37,551 nucleotides of DNA, taken from positions 1-37,551 of the forward strand of contig JAKLFY010000063.1 in assembly GCA_022710935.1 (NCBI GenBank), in the 5' to 3' direction. Origin of the DNA: Verrucomicrobiota bacterium (GTDB taxonomy: Bacteria > Verrucomicrobiota > Verrucomicrobiia > Limisphaerales > J093). The position numbers and the translations under genes were made by a program. The notes under the pieces are model-generated. The model was given only the letters and a program-made list of their open reading frames with translations, was not told the DNA's origin and made no database searches. Of the stretch, positions 8,137 to 15,271 are shown one piece after another (position 1 is the stretch's first letter; every line of letters starts with the position of its first letter).

Positions 8137-9648
8137 TCAAGGAACCTGAACCAGGGCTGCGCGAAAGCCGAGGAGGTTGGCCCCGATGCCTGGCCAGTTC
8201 CCGCCGCGAGCCGCGGAGCGGCAGTACTGGCCCTGGTCGTACCAACTGCCCCCGCGAATCACGCGATCGGAGCCCGAGGCCGGACCCACCGGGTCAACCA
8301 CACTCCCGCCAGGCAGGGAGTTCACCCAGCGGTCATGACACCATTCGTACACGTTTCCATGCATGTCGTGTAGGCCCCATGGATTGGGCAGTTTCTGGCC
8401 CACAGGGTATCCCTGGTCTCCCGCGCTGCCACACCAGCACATGTACTGGGCGGCAAGGGAACAGGCACCGCAGCGGTCATCGCACTCGAGCGCGTCCCCA
8501 AATGAATACCGGGTCGTGGTTCCAGCCCGACAGGCGTACTCCCACTGCGCCTCAGTCGGCAACCGATACTCGAATCCGGGTGGCAATCGCCCCGCTGCGC
8601 GCTCCTGGGCAGACAGCTTTCCGCAATAGTTGGTGGCATCGTACCACCGCACGGACTCGACAGGCCGGTTCAGGTCGCTCGTGAACAAGGAAGGATTCTC
8701 CCCCATCACCGCCAGGTACTCCCGCTGGGTCACCTCGTACTTGCCCAGCCAGAAACCGCGCGTCAGCGTGACCACGGTCTGCGGGCCCTCAACACTTGAT
8801 CTGCCTCGCTCGGTGGTCGGGCTGCCCATGAGAAACCTCCCGGGCTGAATCCACACCCAGCGTCGAGAGTCCATTTCCAACGGCACCGTCGGCTCCGCGG
8901 TCACCTGATACCAGCGCCCGGAGCTGTGTGCCTCGTCGACCCAATCGTAGACGTTGCTCGACACCACGAGCACCGCCAGGACGCGCCATACGTGCGGATT
9001 CGCCAACTCGGTTCCCAGGATCCAGTTTGTCATCCCGACCGTGCCGCGGATCCTCAACCGGGTGCCCGCCTGTGCTGATTGGATGATCGGTGCCTGCGTC
9101 GCGCCTGCGACCCTATAGAAGCCTATGGGCCAGGCTGCTTCATCCACCCACTCGTACGGGCTGTCGCTGACCAAGACGCTTGCGCGCTCCTGCCAGTCCT
9201 TGATCGGCGCCAAGTCGTCCTTCGCCAGAATCCGGTGCGTTTCGCCCACCTGGCCATGGATCGTCATCCTGAATCGGTAATCTGCCGACTCGATCATTGG
9301 ATCGGCGGGCTCCGAGATCACCACCGTGGGCGTTGATGTGTATCCCGACCCGGTCGTCACCAGGCGGAGTTGGCCGACCAGGCCGCTGCGGACGAGGGCC
9401 ACAGCCGTGGCGCCGGTGCCGCCTCCTCCGATCAGCGTCACACTCGGCGAAACCCCATAGCCCGCACCCGGGTCCGAGAGCGTCAGCCCGACCACAAACC
9501 CTCCCTCGATCGCCGCTTCCGCCTTTGCCGCGCGGGGGACCTGTCCCTGAACCTGACCGCCGCCCGCCAGCAGCACGACGGCAAGGAGGAGGACCGCTGC
9601 GACGTCCGACTGGCGCCGGGTGAAAGTGTCATGCCGATGCATCTTCAT
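8137..9648 (-). CDS. Secreted SUMF1-domain protein with GSGY-repeat N-terminus and Cys-rich insert
   Basis: 503 residues. The signal peptide is residues 1-36 (hydrophobic core VAAVLLLAVVLLAGG). Two repeats of the 'GAGYGVSPSVTLIGGGGTGATA / GSGYTSTPTVVI' type follow, at about 55-112. Two beta-sandwich segments ending FYRVAG and WYQVTA come next, then a C-terminal SUMF1 domain (about 262-503) with WIQPGRFLMGS, FWLGKYEVTQREYL, YRLPTEAQWEYACRAG, NPWGLHDMHGNVYEWC and RVIRGGSWYDQGQYCRSAARGG. After RGG the first FGE cysteine is replaced by Asp and the second is kept. Residues 389-406 carry five cysteines (Cys389, 393, 396, 404, 406) in a loop where many relatives have YAWY. It reads from ATG 9648, divergent from the MBOAT gene. 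Confidence 0.87.
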   Translation of the reverse strand: MKMHRHDTFTRRQSDVAAVLLLAVVLLAGGGQVQGQVPRAAKAEAAIEGGFVVGLTLSDPGAGYGVSPSVTLIGGGGTGATAVALVRSGLVGQLRLVTTGSGYTSTPTVVISEPADPMIESADYRFRMTIHGQVGETHRILAKDDLAPIKDWQERASVLVSDSPYEWVDEAAWPIGFYRVAGATQAPIIQSAQAGTRLRIRGTVGMTNWILGTELANPHVWRVLAVLVVSSNVYDWVDEAHSSGRWYQVTAEPTVPLEMDSRRWVWIQPGRFLMGSPTTERGRSSVEGPQTVVTLTRGFWLGKYEVTQREYLAVMGENPSLFTSDLNRPVESVRWYDATNYCGKLSAQERAAGRLPPGFEYRLPTEAQWEYACRAGTTTRYSFGDALECDDRCGACSLAAQYMCWCGSAGDQGYPVGQKLPNPWGLHDMHGNVYEWCHDRWVNSLPGGSVVDPVGPASGSDRVIRGGSWYDQGQYCRSAARGGNWPGIGANLLGFRAALVQVP

Positions 9649-9956
9649 GGTTCTGAGAGGAGATCACTGATCGTGCTGCCGTACAATGCGCGGATCGAAG
9701 ATGCCGATCAAGGCGAATTGGGGCCGGAGCGGCGAGAGGAGACGCGCTTCTCGTCCGAAGGGGCGGTGCTCTCTTGAGGCGCACGGGCCGTCCGAATTTC
9801 GCCTCCGCGGCAGGGGGTTCGCTGGGCAGTGAGCATGGCGGCGCCGTGGTGAGAGTGTCCTTGCGCGGCCGCAAGTCGGCGTACTCTCTTTCGCGCTTGC
9901 CGGGGATTTCATGATCCCTCATTCTGATCGCGGCAAATCAAAGCAGAACCGGCGTC
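9649..9956. other. Divergent intergenic region, no gene seen
   Basis: 308 bp separate the divergent SUMF1 and MBOAT genes. Open frames run through it but show no conserved motif, and I see no clear repeat or hairpin pair. It must hold promoters for both genes; no strong sigma-70-type match stood out by eye. Confidence 0.5.
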
Positions 9957-11363
9957 ATGGTTTTCACAACTCAGATCTTCCTCTTCTACTTTCTGCCGTT
10001 GTTTCTGCTGGTCTATTACCGCCTGCCCTATGCGTGGCGCAACGTGTGGATCACCCTGGCCAGCTATGTCTTCTATGGCTGGTGGGAGCCGTGGTTCGTC
10101 GGCCTGATGCTGTTCACGACCGTGATGGACTTCCTCTGGGGCAAGGTCATCACGCGGCCCGGCGCGACGCGGCGCCAGCAGAGGCTCGCGGTGTTCTCCT
10201 GTGTCCTGACGAATCTCAGCCTGCTTGGGTTCTTCAAGTACTACATGTTCGCGGCGGAGACCCTGAACCGTCTTCTCCTGGCGGTGGGGGCGGAGCCATT
10301 CCGCGTGCTTCAGGTCGTGCTGCCGATTGGCATCTCGTTTTACACATTTCACTCGCTCACCTACATCCTGGATCTCTATCGCGGGCACGCCACGCCGGCG
10401 AAGTCGTTCTCCGTGTTCTCGGCGTTTGTGTCGTTGTTTCCCGACCTGGTGGCCGGGCCGATCATTCGTTACAAGACCCTGGCCGAGCAACTTCACAGAA
10501 GGGAACACAGCGTCGCGCGGTTTTCCTCGGGCGTCGCGATGTTCATTGTCGGGTTTGCCAAGAAGATCCTGCTCGCCAACCCATGCGGGCAGGTCGCCGA
10601 CGCTGTTTTTAACGCCGCCCAGCCGGGAGTGGTCGAGGCCTGGGTTGGGGTGCTGGCGTATTCGTTCCAGATTTACTTCGACTTCTGCGGGTACTCGGAC
10701 ATGGCGGTAGGGCTGGGGCGGATGCTGGGATTCGAGTTCCTGAAGAACTTCGACGCGCCGTATCGCTCGGAGAGCATCACCGAGTATTGGAGGCGCTGGC
10801 ATATCTCGTTGTCGAGCGTGTTGCGGGATTATCTGTACTTCGCGCTGGGCGGCAATCGAAAGGGCGAACGGCGGACCTATTTCAATCTGGCCGTCGTGAT
10901 GCTGCTGGGCGGCCTCTGGCACGGGGCGAAGTGGAATTTCGTGGTCTGGGGAGCGTACCACGGCTTTCTGCTTGCCTTCGAACGATGGCGGGGCAAACGG
11001 AGCGCCTACGACGCCCTGCCGCGGCCGGGCCGGATCGCCGCGACCTTCGTCCTGACGCTTTTTTCGTGGGTGCTGTTCCGTGCGGACAGCCTGACACTGG
11101 CGAAGGAGTATTACTCGGCCATGTTCGGACTCAGCCCGGCGGGGGATCTTGCGCCGTTGCTGGCCGCCACGATCTACTCGCCCTACCACGTGCTCATCCT
11201 GGCCGTATGTGCAGGGCTGATGTTCCAGCCGCTGCAAGCGCACGACTGGGGGAAGTCGCCGGTGACCTGGGGGCGGGCCATGCTGTTGGTCCCGCTGTTC
11301 GCCCTTTCTCTTTTGGCGATGTTCTCACAGGCGTTCAACCCGTTTCTCTATTTTCAGTTCTAA
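9957..11363 (+). CDS. MBOAT-family O-acyltransferase (AlgI-like)
   Basis: 468 residues, an integral membrane protein with about ten hydrophobic segments, starting MVFTTQIFLFYFLPLFLLVYY. AlgI-type signatures are FYTFHSLTYILDLYRG, FPDLVAGPIIRY, YSFQIYFDFCGYSDMAVGLGRMLGFEFLKNFDAPYRS, EYWRRWHISLS (His282) and LLGGLWHGAKWNFVVWG (His322, the conserved MBOAT histidine). In alginate, cellulose and related systems this protein moves acetyl groups across the inner membrane for transfer to a polysaccharide by an SGNH-type partner. That partner is encoded 6 bp downstream, so the two are very likely cotranscribed. No glycan polymerase is nearby, so the acceptor glycan is unknown. Confidence 0.92.
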   Translation: MVFTTQIFLFYFLPLFLLVYYRLPYAWRNVWITLASYVFYGWWEPWFVGLMLFTTVMDFLWGKVITRPGATRRQQRLAVFSCVLTNLSLLGFFKYYMFAAETLNRLLLAVGAEPFRVLQVVLPIGISFYTFHSLTYILDLYRGHATPAKSFSVFSAFVSLFPDLVAGPIIRYKTLAEQLHRREHSVARFSSGVAMFIVGFAKKILLANPCGQVADAVFNAAQPGVVEAWVGVLAYSFQIYFDFCGYSDMAVGLGRMLGFEFLKNFDAPYRSESITEYWRRWHISLSSVLRDYLYFALGGNRKGERRTYFNLAVVMLLGGLWHGAKWNFVVWGAYHGFLLAFERWRGKRSAYDALPRPGRIAATFVLTLFSWVLFRADSLTLAKEYYSAMFGLSPAGDLAPLLAATIYSPYHVLILAVCAGLMFQPLQAHDWGKSPVTWGRAMLLVPLFALSLLAMFSQAFNPFLYFQF

Positions 11364-11369
11364 GTCACC

Positions 11370-12701
11370 GTGAACCGTTTTCGCGATCCGCAATGGTGCC
11401 TGATCCTGGTTTTCCTCGGGATCATTGCCGGCGTGCCACTGAGCCAGATCCTGCGGGAAGCGCGCCAGGAGGATGGCGTGCGTGTGTTCGAGGTGTTCAG
11501 CCAACCGCCCACCTCGGCCCACCTCCGCGCGTACGAGCGCAGCCTGGAAGACGCCAATTGGGTCGCGCGCCTGTGCCGGCCATGGGTTCAGTTCGCTCAG
11601 TTTGCATGGCTGAAATACGGCGGCGAGAAGGCGGCCTTCGGAGAGCCGGGATGGTTTTTTTACAGGCCCGGCCTGAATGACATGCTCGCCCGAGAGGACT
11701 CAATCAAAGCGGGCGGCATCACAAACGACCCTGTCTCGGCGATCGTGGACTATCGGGATCAACTGGCGGCGCGCGGCATACGGCTCATGGTTCTGCCGGT
11801 GCCCAACAAGGAGAGCGTGTACCCGGACCGCTTGACGGGCCGAGCCGAGCTCCGGCACGGCCTGCGGGCGCCACGCACTCGGGAGGTGTTGGATCGGCTC
11901 CGCGCCGCCGATGTCGAGGTCGTGGACTTGTTCAATGCCTACTCCCAGGCGCGCCAAAGACCCGATGCCGCATCCCAGGCTCCGCTCTATCTGGCGCAGG
12001 ACACCCACTGGTCACCGGCCGGTGTTCAGCTTGCCGCTCACGTGGTGGCGCGGCGGCTCGTCGAGCTGGGGTGGATTCAGCCCGGCCAGGTTGAGTTCGG
12101 TGAACGACCCGCGCCCATACGCCGGTTGGGCGACGTGTTGCGCATGCTCCAGGCGCCGATGATCGAGCGGCGTGTCGATCCCGAAGCGGTCCCCTCTGTT
12201 CAGGTGATCCGGCGCGACACTGGGGAGCCCTACAAGGATGCGGCGGAGAGCGATGTGCTTGTGCTGGGCGACAGTTTCACGCGCATCTACGAGCGCGATG
12301 AGCCGGGTGCGGCGGGCTTCATTGCGCATCTGGCCAAGGAACTCAAGCGCCCGTTGTTGGGATTGGTCAACGACGGGGGCGGGTCGACGCTGGTGCGTCG
12401 GGAACTTCGCGATCGCCCCGCATTCCTCATGAACAAGAAGGTGGTTCTCTGGGAATTCGTCGAACGGGACATCGGGCTCGGACTCGAAGGCTGGAAGCTC
12501 GTTCCGTTGCCTGCGGCTGTCGACTCACCTCGCCAGGTACCTTTGAAGACTGTTCGGAAGGGCGCCGACGACGAGGCCGGCAATGACCTCCGCTCCCTCG
12601 ATCGAAAAGTGATCCAGGTCGCTGCCCATCGAGATGTAGGCGCTCCCGCTCTCGCCGAGCTGGTTGAAGAGGTCCGTGCTCAACTGGTTGAGGTCGACTA
12701 G
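11370..12701 (+). CDS. AlgX/AlgJ-like SGNH O-acetyltransferase, partner of the MBOAT protein
   Basis: 443 residues from a GTG start 6 bp after the MBOAT stop. An N-terminal membrane anchor (CLILVFLGIIAGVPL) is followed by an SGNH-like domain: WFFYRPGLNDML, VDYRDQLAARGIRLMVLPVPNKESVYPDR, the catalytic QDTHWSPAG block (Asp211, His213) and VLVLGDSFTRIY (Ser302). This is the AlgX/AlgJ arrangement in which the D-x-H precedes the GDS serine; it acetylates polysaccharide in the periplasm. The recognisable domain ends near residue 385 (WEFVERDIGLGLEGWKLVPLP). The last 58 or so residues are encoded antisense to the 3' end of the convergent gene at 12525-13796, look non-homologous, and suggest a lost stop codon. 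Confidence 0.88.
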   Translation: MNRFRDPQWCLILVFLGIIAGVPLSQILREARQEDGVRVFEVFSQPPTSAHLRAYERSLEDANWVARLCRPWVQFAQFAWLKYGGEKAAFGEPGWFFYRPGLNDMLAREDSIKAGGITNDPVSAIVDYRDQLAARGIRLMVLPVPNKESVYPDRLTGRAELRHGLRAPRTREVLDRLRAADVEVVDLFNAYSQARQRPDAASQAPLYLAQDTHWSPAGVQLAAHVVARRLVELGWIQPGQVEFGERPAPIRRLGDVLRMLQAPMIERRVDPEAVPSVQVIRRDTGEPYKDAAESDVLVLGDSFTRIYERDEPGAAGFIAHLAKELKRPLLGLVNDGGGSTLVRRELRDRPAFLMNKKVVLWEFVERDIGLGLEGWKLVPLPAAVDSPRQVPLKTVRKGADDEAGNDLRSLDRKVIQVAAHRDVGAPALAELVEEVRAQLVEVD

Positions 12702-13796
12702 ATCAGTCTGCAGCTCGAACGCCACGTCCCTGACCGCGCTCGATCGGTCGGCGTAGATTGGCAAGACCTTGCCATCGGCCCCGAATGCCCTCTGGGCCGG
12801 CGGGGTCATCAGGATCGGGATCCCGCCGAAACTGCGAATCGCCCCGACGATTGCCCTCAGATTGTCGGCGTATTCCGGGAGCGTAGTTGTGCATTGGCCG
12901 CCCGTGCAGCCGTAAACATCAGCATGGCCAAACTGAATCAGCACGAAGTCCGGTTTGATCAGGAGCAGCTTCGCATGCTGCTCCGAGGTGAGGTAGATCT
13001 TCGTGCTCAAACCGGGCCAAGCGAGGTTCACGACGCGCGCCTCGGGTTTGAAGTCGTCATAGATGCCTCTGCCCCAGCCTGTTCCGTAAAAGCCCATGAA
13101 ATCCGACACGGTCGAATCCCCGATCAACACGACAACAATCGGATCGAGCGGCACCCAGGGCGTCAGCCGAAAAAAACGCTCGGAGACCGTTGTGCTGTCA
13201 ATTCGGTGGGAGAGGGCGCCCCAGACCTCGTCATTGAGGTCGAACCAGTTCCGCAGATCCTCGCTTGCCTGAAACACATACCGAGTCTCCGGAGGCGCCG
13301 TTCCCTCGACCCACAATTCGCTCAGGTTCTTCGCCAATCCCGCCGGATGCGCATCCTCCAAGAGCCGTCGGTTGAGGCGCGCAAGGTCCTCTCCCTGCGG
13401 GTTGGCTGACAGCAGGGCGGCGGTTTCCGGGCGCAGGGTGATGCCGGCGAAGCGCTCGGGCGTGTAAAGCGACGGACCGTCCAGGAGGCCGTTGAGGTCC
13501 TCCACAAGAAGCGTTCGCAGAGGTTCCGGGGCGGCGCCGGAGCCTTGGTAACTGGCCAGAGCCGCCTGGGTGCCGCTGGACAACGCGGCGGCCAGCCAGA
13601 CGTCAAACGGTCTGGCAGGGGTCTTCAACTTGCCCGCAAGCAGCGGCAGATCAGTCACATCCTCAACAGAGAAGGGTGTGTAGACCTGGCTTTCGCTCCT
13701 TCTGATGACGCAGAGCGACTGCCCGAGAGCGGCGTTGGCAAACAGAGCCAACTCGAGCAGCAGCAGGATCGAACAGGCACGCAGATGAGCGCTCAT
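12525..13796 (-). CDS. Secreted SGNH esterase, rhamnogalacturonan-acetylesterase-like (CE12 type)
   Basis: 423 residues. The signal peptide is MSAHLRACSILLLLELALFANAALG. An N-terminal region of about 210 residues contains a beta-sandwich ending RFFRLTP, followed by the SGNH domain: VVLIGDSTV (Ser228), GWGRGIYDDF, NLAWPGLSTKIY (Asn257), FVLIQFGHAD and SDLDHFSIEGA (Asp393, His396). Block order and spacing fit rhamnogalacturonan/xylan acetylesterases (CE12). In block III the usual GHND is GHAD (residues 290-293), so the expected oxyanion-hole Asn is Ala. It is the third gene of a minus operon, 20 bp after the preceding stop. Its last 177 bp overlap the convergent acetyltransferase gene. Confidence 0.82.
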   Translation of the reverse strand: MSAHLRACSILLLLELALFANAALGQSLCVIRRSESQVYTPFSVEDVTDLPLLAGKLKTPARPFDVWLAAALSSGTQAALASYQGSGAAPEPLRTLLVEDLNGLLDGPSLYTPERFAGITLRPETAALLSANPQGEDLARLNRRLLEDAHPAGLAKNLSELWVEGTAPPETRYVFQASEDLRNWFDLNDEVWGALSHRIDSTTVSERFFRLTPWVPLDPIVVVLIGDSTVSDFMGFYGTGWGRGIYDDFKPEARVVNLAWPGLSTKIYLTSEQHAKLLLIKPDFVLIQFGHADVYGCTGGQCTTTLPEYADNLRAIVGAIRSFGGIPILMTPPAQRAFGADGKVLPIYADRSSAVRDVAFELQTDLVDLNQLSTDLFNQLGESGSAYISMGSDLDHFSIEGAEVIAGLVVGALPNSLQRYLAR

Positions 13797-13816
13797 GCGT
13801 TGTGGAGTCAGAGGTT

Positions 13817-14506
13817 TTAGAAACCCAGGATTTGCGGTCGTTGTTCGAGCATTTGGGCGATGTTGTCCTTGGTGACAATCAGGGGATCGCCGGACTGGGC
13901 ATCCTCGAACACCGCAGCCAGGAGCTTGCCCCGCTCAAACGCTCCGACAACATCCGACGGCCCGCCGATCAGCCGCAAATCGGGCAAGAGCAACGCGAAG
14001 CACCGCGGGTCTTTCTCATCCCAGACCTTCAGACTCTGCACCTCCGCCGGCAGTCCGATCAAACTCACGATGACATGGCATTCGGGATGCGCCTCGGCCA
14101 GTCGATCCACGGAGTCGGGCTGCATCAGGAAACTCAGGGGCGTCCGGGAATCGGGCGGGATGATGACGGATTGAGGATTGGTGAAGTACTCCGGGCGAAT
14201 TCCCGGAAAAACGACCTTCACGGTGGAACCGCCGCCCAATCCCTTGGCGAGGCCGCGCAGGCCCACTCGCTCGTACCGGCTCTTCTCGTTCAGGAATCCT
14301 GACTCCTTGGCGAACGGGTTCGAGAGCACAAGGACCTTGCTGTGCGGGCGCAGTTTGGCGATTTGGACGCCCAGCTTCTCCATGCCATGCTGGCGTCCGC
14401 CCAAGGCAGCGCCCTTCTGGCCCGACGGGCGCACAAGCAACGCGATCGCGGCGGCGGCAACCGCCGCCACTGCGAGAGCCAGGAAAACGTTCCGCTTCAC
14501 ATTCAC
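13817..14506 (-). CDS. Membrane-anchored protein of unknown function
   Basis: About 229 residues from a GTG at 14506 that overlaps the upstream pseudopilin stop as GTGA, a typical translational-coupling arrangement. The N-terminus [25 protein letters not shown] is a signal anchor. The rest looks like alternating beta/alpha: [85 protein letters not shown]. This is reminiscent of a periplasmic-binding-protein-like fold, but I recognise no family. An upstream ATG at 14608 is possible but would bury the membrane segment after 34 polar residues inside the pseudopilin gene. It sits between a pseudopilin and a CE12-like esterase gene in the same operon. Confidence 0.75.
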   Translation of the reverse strand: MNVKRNVFLALAVAAVAAAAIALLVRPSGQKGAALGGRQHGMEKLGVQIAKLRPHSKVLVLSNPFAKESGFLNEKSRYERVGLRGLAKGLGGGSTVKVVFPGIRPEYFTNPQSVIIPPDSRTPLSFLMQPDSVDRLAEAHPECHVIVSLIGLPAEVQSLKVWDEKDPRCFALLLPDLRLIGGPSDVVGAFERGKLLAAVFEDAQSGDPLIVTKDNIAQMLEQRPQILGF

Positions 14507-15186
14507 GGAACGTAGCCAGGAATCAGGTCTTGACCGAACAGGGCGTTGATGCCCAGGGGCTCCAAACGGGCTCGTTTCATCCCCTCGGCGTGACCGTCCA
14601 TGCACCAAACGTTGGCCGCACGGTTGTGCCGGGCATGCACTTCCTCAGTCGCGTTGGTGCGAAACGTGTGGAACTGCACGCTCCCAAACCCCATGCGACC
14701 GCGGCTGGTCGTGTCGGCCAGATGCACATACTCGGTGGGAACGGCAATCGCCGTGAGAAGAACCTCCTCGCGGAACTCGCCCATGGTCACCGATTCCGGT
14801 GGATCCGACCAAACGCCGTAGGTGCGAAACCAGTTCGTGGACTGACGGGGTGGATAGGAGGGGCAAATGAACACTTCGCGGGAGCCGACGTTCTGATTGG
14901 AATAGAGGAGCCCGCCCCAGGTGAACTGGGTGTCGAGCGGTGAGGAGATTTGGATGCGGTTCTTGTGTTCATCCGCGTAAAGCTGGACGGCGAGCCCGAC
15001 CTGCTTGAGGTTGTTCATGCAGTGGGTCTGCTTGGCTTTGGCCTTCGCCTGGCTGAGCGCGGGCAAGAGCAAACCGGCCAGAATCGCGATGATGGCGATA
15101 ACAACCAGAAGTTCAATGAGCGTAAAACCGCCTGCGTCCGGGCAAAACCAGCGCGTCCTGCTGCGCTCTTGGGTGCGCTTCGTCAT
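14503..15186 (-). CDS. Pseudopilin-like protein with H-X9-DG C-terminal domain
   Basis: 227 residues. The leader [20 protein letters not shown] runs into [20 protein letters not shown], with a canonical Gly before the cleaved Phe and Glu5. The stalk is [40 protein letters not shown]. Near the C-terminus, [16 protein letters not shown] is an exact H-X9-DG motif (prepilin-type processing-associated family). First gene of a three-gene minus operon: its TGA overlaps the GTG of the next gene. The role of such proteins in Verrucomicrobiota is not established; secretion or surface display through a type II/IV-like machine is the family inference. Confidence 0.9.
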   Translation of the reverse strand: MTKRTQERSRTRWFCPDAGGFTLIELLVVIAIIAILAGLLLPALSQAKAKAKQTHCMNNLKQVGLAVQLYADEHKNRIQISSPLDTQFTWGGLLYSNQNVGSREVFICPSYPPRQSTNWFRTYGVWSDPPESVTMGEFREEVLLTAIAVPTEYVHLADTTSRGRMGFGSVQFHTFRTNATEEVHARHNRAANVWCMDGHAEGMKRARLEPLGINALFGQDLIPGYVP

Positions 15187-15271
15187 TAGGCCCTCCCTCT
15201 AACAGCTTGAGATCAGCAAGTCAAGGCATGAGAAGGGCCCGCGCACGGCGCGCACTTCAGCACTCGAACGC

